From [Clostridium] viride DSM 6836 (lineage in GTDB: Bacteria > Bacillota > Clostridia > Oscillospirales > Oscillospiraceae), in the NCBI GenBank assembly GCA_000620945.1, contig JHZO01000004.1, positions 620,001 to 684,000 on the forward strand: DNA of 64,000 nucleotides, read 5' to 3'. Positions 53,384 to 60,774 of this stretch are shown here, piece by piece; position 1 is the first letter of the stretch, and each line of letters opens with the position of its first letter. A model generated the notes under the pieces. It worked only from the letters and a program-made list of their open reading frames with translations, was not told where the DNA came from and made no database searches. Both the position numbers and the translations under genes were made by a program.

Positions 53384-53408
53384 GAAGAAAGAAAGGGGGT
53401 GAAGTTGC

Positions 53409-53561
53409 ATGGCCGATAATATATGCCCTATTTCTATGGTTTCGGGTAATCCAACTGGTTGTCACCTGGGCTGCAAATTACTAGATCCTGAAACGAAAAA
53501 ATGCTTGTTACTTACCATGATTGAAAAGAAAGTAAAAGGGGAAGACACAAGCAAAAATTAA
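53409..53561 (+). CDS. 50-residue cysteine-containing miniprotein
   Basis: This short frame has a promoter, a GGGGGTG RBS 7 bases before ATG and a sensible composition. The four cysteines (C6, C18, C22, C32) appear in ICPISM, TGCHLGCKLLD and KKCLLL, so a small metal site or disulfide-rich peptide is plausible. The second half is basic (EKKVKGEDTSK). I do not know a family with certainty. It sits 142 bases upstream of hcp and could be part of the same redox module. Confidence 0.6.
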   Translation: MADNICPISMVSGNPTGCHLGCKLLDPETKKCLLLTMIEKKVKGEDTSKN

Positions 53562-53574
53562 TAAGGTCGTTTTG

Positions 53575-53590
53575 ATTAACTTGCGTTAAT
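53575..53590. promoter_or_regulatory. Crp/Fnr-type inverted repeat upstream of hcp
   Basis: ATTAAC-TTGC-GTTAAT is a perfect 6-4-6 dyad, the geometry of Fnr-family operators. In many anaerobes hcp is controlled by the nitrosative-stress regulator HcpR of this family. No regulator gene is seen in the island. The start of hcp lies 113 bases downstream. Confidence 0.45.
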
Positions 53591-53703
53591 TGCACCCTCA
53601 AGAGTTAGGTGGTTTGATATGCTGCGACTAATTTTTTGGGGTGTTCTTCCAATAGAAAATTGAATCGTTTTAGAAACGAATTAAAATATAAGGAGGAAGT
53701 AAA

Positions 53704-55332
53704 ATGAGCATGTTTTGTTATCAATGCCAAGAAACCGCCGGTGGAAAAGGATGCACAGTACGTGGTGTATGTGGTAAAAACGAGGAGGTTGCGAAGCTTC
53801 AGGATCTTCTCATCTACGTGTTGAAGGGTATTTCCGAACTAGTGACAAAGGGCAAACTCGATATTTCCGTTATGGCTGAGGTTAATTATGAAATGCTGAA
53901 TAGCCTCTTTATTACCATTACCAATGCAAACTTTGACGACGACTCCATTGAACACCAGATTCGACGGATGATCTCCATCCGGGATGAACTGAGAAAAAGC
54001 GTTTCTGTCAGTAGTTTACATGATGCAGCTATTTTTACGGTTAATACGAGAGAATCTATGTTGGAAAAGGCCAGTTCGATTGGTGTTCTCGCAACAGAGA
54101 GTGAAGATGTACGATCCCTCCGTCAGATGATCATCTATGGCTTAAAAGGCATGGCGGCCTATACCGAGCATGCTCATAACATCGGAAAAGAGAACTTAGA
54201 GATCAATTCCTTCATGTTTGAAGCCTTGGCCGCAACGCTGGATGATACGCTCACCGCAGACGATCTTGTGGCTCTCACACTACGGACTGGTGAACATGGT
54301 GTAAAAGCCATGGCACTCTTGGATGAGGCCAATACTTCAACGTATGGCAATCCCGAAATTACAGAAGTGAACATTGGCGTTCGGAGCAATCCCGCCATCC
54401 TGATTTCTGGGCATGACTTAACCGATCTCGAGCAACTGCTAGACCAGACAAAGGGAACGGGCGTCGATGTCTATACCCACAGTGAAATGCTTCCGGCTCA
54501 CTACTATCCTGCCTTCAAAAAGTACGACAACTTTGTCGGTAACTACGGCAATGCGTGGTGGAAACAGGTCAGTGAATTTGAGTCCTTCCGAGGTCCAATC
54601 CTATTCACGACCAACTGCATTGTCCCTCCTAAGAGCGAAGAGGTGCGTCAGCGGATCTTTACCACAGGCTCTGCAGGTTACCCTGGCTGTACACACATTG
54701 GAGCCGATCCGAACGGGAAAAAGGACTTTTCCAGCATCATTTCCCTTGCCAAAACCCTCTCTGCACCGGAAGAAATTGAGACGGGTTCTATCATCGGTGG
54801 CTTTGCCCATAACCAGGTCATGGCCTTAGCCGATCAAGTCGTGGAAGCCGTCAAGACCGGTGCCATCAAAAAGTTCTTCGTCATGGCAGGATGCGATGGC
54901 AGAATGAAGTCGAGAGAATATTACACGGAGTTTGCCCAGAAGCTCCCACAGGATACGGTTATTTTAACGGCTGGTTGTGCAAAATACCGTTATAACAAAT
55001 TGAACCTGGGCGATATCGGTGGCATTCCAAGAGTCTTGGATGCAGGACAGTGTAATGACTCTTATTCCCTTGCTGTCATTGCACTCAAATTAAAAGAGGT
55101 GTTCGGCCTTGACGATATCAACAAACTACCCATTGCGTTTAACATCGCCTGGTATGAACAAAAGGCAGTGATTGTACTGTTGGCTCTTCTTTACTTGGGG
55201 GTTAAGAACATTCACCTAGGTCCCACCCTCCCTGGATTCCTTTCTCCCAATGTAGCAAAGGTTTTAGTTGAAAAGTTCGGCATTGCGGGTATTGGCACTG
55301 TTGAGGAAGATATTGACTTGTTCCTGTCTTAA
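53704..55332 (+). CDS. hcp: Hydroxylamine reductase (hybrid-cluster protein)
   Basis: A 542-residue iron-sulfur protein. The N-terminal cluster motif [13 protein letters not shown] followed by RGVCGK is that of class I/II Hcp. Later motifs carrying hybrid-cluster ligands include ISGHD, TNCIVPP with [25 protein letters not shown] and [11 protein letters not shown]. Hcp reduces NO (and hydroxylamine) and protects against nitrosative stress. AGGAGG precedes ATG. Rubredoxin follows after 36 bases and a flavodiiron protein converges from the other side. Confidence 0.95.
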   Translation: MSMFCYQCQETAGGKGCTVRGVCGKNEEVAKLQDLLIYVLKGISELVTKGKLDISVMAEVNYEMLNSLFITITNANFDDDSIEHQIRRMISIRDELRKSVSVSSLHDAAIFTVNTRESMLEKASSIGVLATESEDVRSLRQMIIYGLKGMAAYTEHAHNIGKENLEINSFMFEALAATLDDTLTADDLVALTLRTGEHGVKAMALLDEANTSTYGNPEITEVNIGVRSNPAILISGHDLTDLEQLLDQTKGTGVDVYTHSEMLPAHYYPAFKKYDNFVGNYGNAWWKQVSEFESFRGPILFTTNCIVPPKSEEVRQRIFTTGSAGYPGCTHIGADPNGKKDFSSIISLAKTLSAPEEIETGSIIGGFAHNQVMALADQVVEAVKTGAIKKFFVMAGCDGRMKSREYYTEFAQKLPQDTVILTAGCAKYRYNKLNLGDIGGIPRVLDAGQCNDSYSLAVIALKLKEVFGLDDINKLPIAFNIAWYEQKAVIVLLALLYLGVKNIHLGPTLPGFLSPNVAKVLVEKFGIAGIGTVEEDIDLFLS

Positions 55333-55368
55333 GGAACACAAAATACGCTGGTTAAGGAGTTTAATAGA

Positions 55369-55521
55369 ATGAAATATGAATGCCCCTGTGGTTATGTGTA
55401 TGATCCCGCCCAAGGAGATCCAGATAACGGCGTTGCCCCTGGTACTGCCTTCGAAGATCTCCCGGATAGTTGGGAGTGCCCGGTGTGTGGTGCCGATAAG
55501 AGCGTCTTTGAAAAAGTCTGA
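55369..55521 (+). CDS. Rubredoxin with CxC first metal motif
   Basis: A 50-residue electron carrier with near-consensus rubredoxin sequence ([20 protein letters not shown], then [14 protein letters not shown]). The second metal pair is C37-x2-C40. The first pair is C5-x-C7 (YECPCGY), one residue shorter than the usual CxxC. It should hand electrons to the flavodiiron protein at 55599 or to Hcp. The RBS AAGGAG is 10 bases before ATG. It is absent from the frame list because of its size, but coding is clear. Confidence 0.93.
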   Translation: MKYECPCGYVYDPAQGDPDNGVAPGTAFEDLPDSWECPVCGADKSVFEKV

Positions 55522-55527
55522 GTAGGT

Positions 55528-55566
55528 AAAGGATGGAGCTGCAAACTGCAGCTCCATCCTTTTTTC
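55528..55566. terminator. Terminator between rubredoxin and the flavodiiron gene
   Basis: A perfect 16-bp stem (55528-55543 and 55547-55562; core GGATGGAGCTGCA) with loop AAC and T run on +. The A run on its left side makes it usable by the convergent gene as well. Confidence 0.93.
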
Positions 55567-55598
55567 TTGTCTGAATGCTTACAACATAATGAAATGGG

Positions 55599-56786
55599 TT
55601 AAGCTTTCGAAATTCGCTTGCCGAATTCGATTGCTGCTCTCTTTGCCTCTTGATCAGGGTTCCATAAATTTTTATAGCCTTCCTCGATCCTATGGAATCC
55701 GGCCTGTTCCATTAGTTCGTTTAAGACGTTCACGCTTTCTCCACTCCAGCCATAACATCCAAAAGCTGCAAACTGTTTATTTTTAAATTTAAGAGATTTC
55801 ATTAGATTAATGAATCCGGCTACGGAATGCAAAATTCCGTTCGAATACGTCGGAGAGCCAATAATTACGGCTTTCGATTTAAACACTTCGGTAATCATAT
55901 CATTCTCATCATACTTAGCAATATTATAAACTTTGACGACTACATCAGGATCTGCGGACTCGATTCCTTCTGCAACCTTTTCCGCCAATGTTTTGGTTCC
56001 ATTCCACATGGTATCATAAACAATCGTAATCTGATTCTCTTGATAATCATTGGCCCACTGAGAATATCTTTCAATAATCTGTAGGGGGCTTTCCCGCCAT
56101 ATGATGCCATGGCTTGTCGCAATCATATCAATTTGCAAGTTAAAGGACAATACCTCTTCAAGCTTTTTTCTAAGCATGGAGCTAAATGGAGTTAAAATAT
56201 TAGCATAATATTTTATTGCCTCGTTAAACAGGTCGCAGGGATCAACTAAATCATTAAATAACTTATCGCTTGCATAATGCTGACCAAATGCATCATTACT
56301 GAATAAGATGTTGTCTTTTGTTAAATAGGTTGCCATACTATCTGGCCAATGCAGCATACGCATTTCGACGAAAATGAGCTCTTTTCCGTTGCCAATCTCT
56401 AATTTATCGCCAGTCTTTACTACATGGAAATTCCAGGCTTGATGAAACTGTCCTTTCAATGATTTAACTGCATTTTCAGTGCAAAAAATTGGCTTATCTG
56501 GTATACGTTTCATTAACTCAGGTAAGGCTCCACTATGATCAATTTCACCATGGTTTACAATAATATAATCGATTTGATTCAAATCAATTTCTTTCGATAG
56601 GTTTTCTACAAATTCTTCGGCATATGGAATCCACACCGTATCAATCAAAACATTTTTTTCTTCCTGAATTAAATAGGAATTATAGGAGGAGCCTTTATGT
56701 GTTGAATATTCTTCTCCATGAAACTTCTTTAACTCCCAATCGACCTTACCTACCCAATATACATTGGCATTGATTAGCTTTTTCAT
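55599..56786 (-). CDS. A-type flavodiiron protein (FprA family)
   Basis: A 395-residue oxygen/NO reductase. The N-terminal metallo-beta-lactamase-like domain (1-245) has the diiron ligand motif NHGEIDHSG with H and D residues, then LHWPDSM and SHGIIWR. The C-terminal flavodoxin domain (about 250-395) has VYDTMWNGTKTLAEKVAEGI and SPTYSNG, FMN-binding loops. With Hcp and rubredoxin next door it forms a detoxification set for NO and O2. The sequence is AT-richer than the flanking host genes. Confidence 0.93.
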   Translation of the reverse strand: MKKLINANVYWVGKVDWELKKFHGEEYSTHKGSSYNSYLIQEEKNVLIDTVWIPYAEEFVENLSKEIDLNQIDYIIVNHGEIDHSGALPELMKRIPDKPIFCTENAVKSLKGQFHQAWNFHVVKTGDKLEIGNGKELIFVEMRMLHWPDSMATYLTKDNILFSNDAFGQHYASDKLFNDLVDPCDLFNEAIKYYANILTPFSSMLRKKLEEVLSFNLQIDMIATSHGIIWRESPLQIIERYSQWANDYQENQITIVYDTMWNGTKTLAEKVAEGIESADPDVVVKVYNIAKYDENDMITEVFKSKAVIIGSPTYSNGILHSVAGFINLMKSLKFKNKQFAAFGCYGWSGESVNVLNELMEQAGFHRIEEGYKNLWNPDQEAKRAAIEFGKRISKA

Positions 56787-57120
56787 GTTTTACACATCCT
56801 TCCGTCCATTCATTTTAACTCTAAATGATGGTAATTATCCTGGCCACTACTACTAATTCTCTTCTGATTTATGGGAAGCCTAGAGGTGGAACGAACTTAT
56901 CTTTCAAAAACGAGAAGATACGTTAACCGTTAGGTTATTCTATTATTCCTTAGTAAGTTTTGAAATTCAGAAAACGAACACATCCGTCTTCACCCAGATT
57001 TACCTGGGTTCGAATAAACGGATGTGTTCGTTTTGTTCTGTCGAGATATTAAGATATATTATGACAAATGTTATACATAATATTTGTCAAGCAATTTAAA
57101 TATAAGGCTTATAGAAGATT
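56787..57120. other. Non-coding right end of the island
   Basis: No convincing gene is seen. The stretch holds a TAACC-GTTA-GGTTA dyad (56924-56937) about 140 bases upstream of the flavodiiron gene, a large composite hairpin (56971-57034) and a 26-base dyad GACAAAT...ATTTGTC (57063-57088). These may be regulatory sites, or recombinase-binding sites near the edge. Confidence 0.5.
56971..57034. terminator. Composite hairpin near the right edge
   Basis: Outer arms 56971-56987 and 57018-57034 (AAAACGAACACATCCGT and its complement) are perfect over 17 bases. The loop contains a second stem ACCCAG/CTGGGT (56992-56997, 57004-57009). Flanking T runs exist on both strands, so it may terminate transcription leaving the FNT gene. 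Confidence 0.65.
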
Positions 57121-57167
57121 TATTATATTTTTTACCTCATATTCTTCTAAAAGGCAGGTGGGCTTTT
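57121..57167. repeat. Right edge of the island: inverted repeat and half terminator
   Basis: Bases 57121-57137 are the inverse of the AGGTAAAAA-type repeat at 45584-45602. Bases 57152-57167 (AGGCAGGTGGGCTTTT) are the complement of the GC-rich arm at 45554-45569. The spacer between them is 14 bases, the same as on the left. The FNT stop codon begins 11 bases beyond. Confidence 0.7.
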
Positions 57168-57178
57168 TGTAGGCTTGG

Positions 57179-57844
57179 TTAGGCGTCTAAGGAAGCTCTT
57201 GCTTTTTCTAAGACTGGAAAGAGAAGGCCACCGATTGCGTTCCCTAAGGTTGCCAGCAGTATGTGAATAAGAGAGCTCAAAGGGTTCTGATACAGCTCAC
57301 CGGAAACGCACCAAAAGTACATATTGGCCACGCAGTGCTCCGTTCCGGCAAGAATAAAACATATGACGCCAAAAAAGAGAAGTAAGTACTTTCCAATTTC
57401 GTGAGGGTTTTTGGCATAGCCGTTGACGGCTATGAATATAAAAATGTTACAAAGAATACTTAGAAGGAAGAAGCCGAGGTAAGATGCGGCCGTTTTATTC
57501 GTGACCAGTTGCGCGGCAACCGCGTCAATGCCTTTGGGCCCGAAGAGGGGCGTTAAGGATTCCATTGCGGCAATGAGGGCACACCCGATGAAATTACCAA
57601 TCCAGACGAGTAAGACATCATAGAGATAGGATGGGAGGGGATGATCAAACACATAGCAGACCTTGCCGGTGTAAAGCGCATACCCCCTGGTACAGATGGT
57701 CAACAGGCCAAGGGCAAAGAGGAAGGCAGCCACCACATTGGATCCAGGGAAGGTGTCTCTTACGCGTAAAAAGACCGTTCCACCCAAGGCAATGCAAATG
57801 CCTCCCAAGATGGAATTGAGAAGCAAGGCTGCGGTTCGTTTCAT
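57179..57844 (-). CDS. Formate/nitrite transporter family channel
   Basis: A 221-residue membrane protein with six or so transmembrane helices. The FNT-family segment GTEHCVANMYFW near residue 170 is the clearest mark, along with GGTVFLRVRD and NFIGCALIAA. Family members carry formate, nitrite or hydrosulfide; the substrate cannot be read here. Base composition is that of the host, and it lies outside the inverted repeats. It should therefore be the original right-hand neighbour of sipL, arranged convergently. Confidence 0.85.
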   Translation of the reverse strand: MKRTAALLLNSILGGICIALGGTVFLRVRDTFPGSNVVAAFLFALGLLTICTRGYALYTGKVCYVFDHPLPSYLYDVLLVWIGNFIGCALIAAMESLTPLFGPKGIDAVAAQLVTNKTAASYLGFFLLSILCNIFIFIAVNGYAKNPHEIGKYLLLFFGVICFILAGTEHCVANMYFWCVSGELYQNPLSSLIHILLATLGNAIGGLLFPVLEKARASLDA

Positions 57845-58101
57845 AACATACCCCTTCTTGTTTTGTATTTCGTAATCACAGGAAGAAAACTATACAGTTT
57901 GTAATTTTATGTCCGGTTCAAGGATAAGAGGCTACGATCCGTATTATTATAAAAGAATGGGTTTCGTTTGTACAGTGGAATGAAAATCAGTTTTTTGAGG
58001 ATGAGGTTTGGCCAATTTGTGGAAATTGTCTAAATTGCTCGGATGGAGAATGGCATCGGAAAAAAGATTCTCTTTCTATCGAGAATAATACGAGAAAAAA
58101 T
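57845..58101. other. Intergenic region between FNT gene and spoIVA
   Basis: About 320 bases separate these divergent genes. Apart from the sigma-E-type promoter at 58102-58130, I see no reading frame, RNA structure or repeat that I can support. Confidence 0.5.
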
Positions 58102-58130
58102 GCATATCAACGGTCAAGCTTTCATAAAGT
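58102..58130 (+). promoter_or_regulatory. Predicted sigma-E promoter of spoIVA
   Basis: GCATATC (58102-58108), a 14-base spacer and CATAAAGT (58123-58130) fit the sigma-E consensus (KMATATT, 14-15 bases, CATACAnT). SpoIVA is made in the mother cell under sigma-E in Bacillus and Clostridium, so location and gene agree. Confidence 0.65.
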
Positions 58131-58163
58131 GCAATAAAGACCAAATGAAAAGAGGATGGCGTT

Positions 58164-59642
58164 ATGATCAATACTGCGATCTATCAGGATATTGCAACGC
58201 GCACAGGCGGGGATATTTACATTGGGGTGGTCGGACCAGCTCGAACAGGAAAATCGACGTTTATTAAGCGTTTTATGGAAACCATGGTACTTCCCAACAT
58301 TGACAACGCCTTTCAGCGGGAGCGTGCACGGGATGAACTGCCACAGAGTGGATCCGGTCGTACCATTATGACTGCGGAACCGAAGTTTGTTCCCGAAGAA
58401 GCGGTGGAAGTGAATATGGAGGGGGGAGGTAGCTTCTCCGTTCGTTTGATCGACTGCGTCGGATATATGGTTCCGGGGGCCGTTGGGCAAATGGAAGAAG
58501 ATATGCCTCGTATGGTACATACTCCTTGGTTTGAGGAAGAAATTCCAATGGCAGAGGCGGCGGAAATCGGAACCAGAAAGGTCATCGGAGAGCATTCTAC
58601 CATTGGCGTGGTCATCACAACCGATGGCAGCATTACGGAAATTGAGCGTGATGACTATGTTGATGCCGAGGAGCGGGTGATTTCTGAGCTGAAGGAAGTT
58701 GGTAAGCCCTTCATCATTCTCCTCAACTCGGTGCATCCCCAAGCCGAGCGGACACAGGCTTTGCGTCAGGAATTGGAAGAACGGCATGGAGTGACCTGTC
58801 TGGCCATAAACTGCCTGGAATTAGGACAAAAGGCAGTCAGTGACATTATTCAAGAGGTGCTGTATGAGTTTCCGATTGGGGAACTTGCCATCTTCTTGCC
58901 GGAATGGGTCGATGCACTGCAACAGGAACATCCCATCAAAAAGCAAATATTTGAGGCCATTCGTGGATCCATGCAAGAACTTCATAAGATCAGAGACATG
59001 GAAGCCACGATTGCGAGCATCTCCGCCTGTGAACTCATCAACCAATCGCAGATTACCGGCATGCAGCTAGGCACCGGAAACTGCAGTGCGAAGCTCGATC
59101 TCCCACGGAATCTATTCTATGACACCATGACGGAAGCCACCGGATTCCCGATCCATAACGATGGAGAGCTTTTGGTTCTGCTCAGTGAGATGGCAAAGCT
59201 GAAAAAGGAATACGAAAAGGTTGGAGCTGCTCTGGAAGAAGTCAGAGCCACCGGGTATGGCATTGTCGTACCGACGGCGGATGAACTGGTTCTGGAAGAG
59301 CCGGAGATTGTGAAGCAGGGAGGACGCTACGGGGTAAAACTAAAGGCCTCAGCTCCGTCCATCCACCTCATCAAGGCCGACATTCAAGCAGAAGTTTCCC
59401 CCATCGTAGGAAACGAAAAGCAGTCCGAGGATATGCTTAGTTTCCTCTTGGCTGAATTTGAAGAAGATCCGACGAAGATTTGGGAATCGAATATTTTTGG
59501 TCGGTCCTTCCACGAGCTGATCAATGAAGATCTAAACAGCAAACTGAAGCGTATGCCGGAAGATGCCCGCATGAAGATGCAGGAAACCTTGGAACGCATC
59601 ATTAATGAAGGGTCTGGCGGACTCATTTGTATCATTTTATAA
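58164..59642 (+). CDS. spoIVA: Stage IV sporulation protein A
   Basis: A 492-residue ATPase that polymerises on the forespore surface as the coat basement layer. The TRAFAC-like Walker A is GPARTGKS (24-31), with further conserved segments IDCVGYMVPGA, TIGVVITTDGSI and LLNSVHP. The middle and C-terminal domains run to the end (SGGLICIIL), the part that contacts SpoVM in Bacillus. A sigma-E-type promoter and RBS GAGG precede it. SpoVM and SipL genes are 12-14 kb away, beyond the island. Confidence 0.96.
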   Translation: MINTAIYQDIATRTGGDIYIGVVGPARTGKSTFIKRFMETMVLPNIDNAFQRERARDELPQSGSGRTIMTAEPKFVPEEAVEVNMEGGGSFSVRLIDCVGYMVPGAVGQMEEDMPRMVHTPWFEEEIPMAEAAEIGTRKVIGEHSTIGVVITTDGSITEIERDDYVDAEERVISELKEVGKPFIILLNSVHPQAERTQALRQELEERHGVTCLAINCLELGQKAVSDIIQEVLYEFPIGELAIFLPEWVDALQQEHPIKKQIFEAIRGSMQELHKIRDMEATIASISACELINQSQITGMQLGTGNCSAKLDLPRNLFYDTMTEATGFPIHNDGELLVLLSEMAKLKKEYEKVGAALEEVRATGYGIVVPTADELVLEEPEIVKQGGRYGVKLKASAPSIHLIKADIQAEVSPIVGNEKQSEDMLSFLLAEFEEDPTKIWESNIFGRSFHELINEDLNSKLKRMPEDARMKMQETLERIINEGSGGLICIIL

Positions 59643-59659
59643 TGCAGATACCCAAACCA

Positions 59660-59702
59660 ATGCCTTTGCAGGAACGCCTTCCTGCAAAGGCATATCTTTT
59701 TG
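59660..59702 (+). terminator. Terminator of spoIVA
   Basis: A perfect 15-bp stem (59660-59674 and 59679-59693; ATGCCTTTGCAGGAA) with CGCC loop followed by a T-rich run. Confidence 0.92.
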
Positions 59703-59781
59703 CGAAAATGCTTTGACTTTACCGAATGAAATTTGTATACTAAAACATACTAAGTTGATGAGAAAAGTGAAGGTGAGCAAT

Positions 59782-60576
59782 TTGATTTTGGCAATCGATA
59801 CCGGGAATTCCAGTATGATGGTTGGTCTATATTCATTGGAGGGCAAGCTTCAATTTTGTTCTACCTTGAAAACGGTAAAGGACAGCACAAGGGATCAGTG
59901 TGCGATGGATTTGTTGAATGTCTTTCGTCTCTATAATGCGGATATTCGAGAGGTGTCCGGAACCATTATTTCCAGCGTGGTTCCTCCCATGACCAAGAAC
60001 CTTACCCGGGCGGTCAAGTTTTTAACGGGAAATCTCCCTATGATTGTGGGCTCTGGGATCAAAACCGGCCTGAATATCATTGCTGAAGCCCATGGCCAGT
60101 TGGGAGCGGATATTGTGGCATCTTCCGTTGCGGCACTGAATAAGTACCCTTCTCCTCTCATTTTGATCGACATGGGCACGGCTACAACGATGTCGGTTCT
60201 TAAGGGAAACACCTACGAGGGGTGTGTGATTATTCCGGGACTTCGCATTGGCGTGGAAGCACTGTCCCAACGTGCCGCCGAACTTCCGCACATCTCCGTG
60301 GAACCCCCAGCCTCCATCTTAGGCCGAAATACCATCGATGCCATGCGCTCCGGCGTGGTGTATGCCCATGCTGCCATGCTCGATGGTATGATTGAACGCC
60401 TCGAGGAAGCTTCCTCGCCGGCCAAGACCGTGATCATGACGGGGGAGAATGGAGCAATTGTTCGAAAGTACTGCAAGCGAGAGATTGTCTTTGATGCAAA
60501 TTTGCTGATGGATGGATTATATCTTCTTTATCAAAAGAATCTTCCAAGGCAGAAAAAGGGAACCGGTTCAGTTTAG
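59782..60576 (+). CDS. coaX: Type III pantothenate kinase
   Basis: A 264-residue enzyme phosphorylating pantothenate, the first step of coenzyme A synthesis. The N-terminal phosphate loop AIDTGNSSMMVGLY, the SSVVPPMT segment, the LGADIVASSVAAL motif and LIDMGTATTMSVL are all diagnostic of CoaX. The start is TTG 59782, five bases after AAGGTGAG; it gives the usual ILAID beginning. The frame is open far upstream, overlapping the end of spoIVA, but that part is not conserved. Confidence 0.93.
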   Translation: MILAIDTGNSSMMVGLYSLEGKLQFCSTLKTVKDSTRDQCAMDLLNVFRLYNADIREVSGTIISSVVPPMTKNLTRAVKFLTGNLPMIVGSGIKTGLNIIAEAHGQLGADIVASSVAALNKYPSPLILIDMGTATTMSVLKGNTYEGCVIIPGLRIGVEALSQRAAELPHISVEPPASILGRNTIDAMRSGVVYAHAAMLDGMIERLEEASSPAKTVIMTGENGAIVRKYCKREIVFDANLLMDGLYLLYQKNLPRQKKGTGSV

Positions 60577-60704
60577 CGAATTTTGACGGATACAGAAGGT
60601 ATTCGCCAGACTTATGGAATATGAGCGGAATTTCGACAAAGACCTCACGTGCAAAAACCTCAAGAAAGACTTGCAAAGTTCGTGAAAGATTATGGGATTT
60701 GTGC

Positions 60705-60733
60705 TTGCAATTTTGCAAGAGAAGTCATATAAT
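60705..60733 (+). promoter_or_regulatory. Predicted sigma-A promoter of the aminotransferase gene
   Basis: TTGCAA (60705-60710) and TATAAT (60728-60733) are 17 bases apart, about 40 bases before the ATG. Confidence 0.75.
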
Positions 60734-60774
60734 GTTTCAGAATAAGATTGAGGAACTACCAAGGAGGTCGTCGT

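Larger units (their letters stand above)
45570..57151 (+). mobile_element. GMT-like recombinase-trio island with stress and protease cargo
   Basis: An AT-richer block between sipL and the FNT gene, bounded by inverted repeats. It holds two tyrosine recombinase genes and a partner gene in one direction (45724-50620), followed by cargo: a CspB-like subtilase, a small protein, a Cys-rich miniprotein, hcp, rubredoxin and a flavodiiron protein. The trio resembles the gamma-mobile-trio (GmtY, GmtZ, GmtX). The exact crossover bases are inferred, with an uncertainty of about 15 bases at each end. Whether every cargo gene arrived with the trio is not proven. Confidence 0.72.

Noticed and set aside
45578-57107. 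Direct repeat ATATAAGG (45579-45586 and 57100-57107) as attL/attR core
   Set aside because: Only 8 bases in very AT-rich DNA, and not at the same distance from the inverted repeats; likely chance.
59605-59781. Upstream extension of coaX into spoIVA
   Set aside because: The segment crosses the spoIVA terminator and is not conserved; TTG 59782 has a good RBS.
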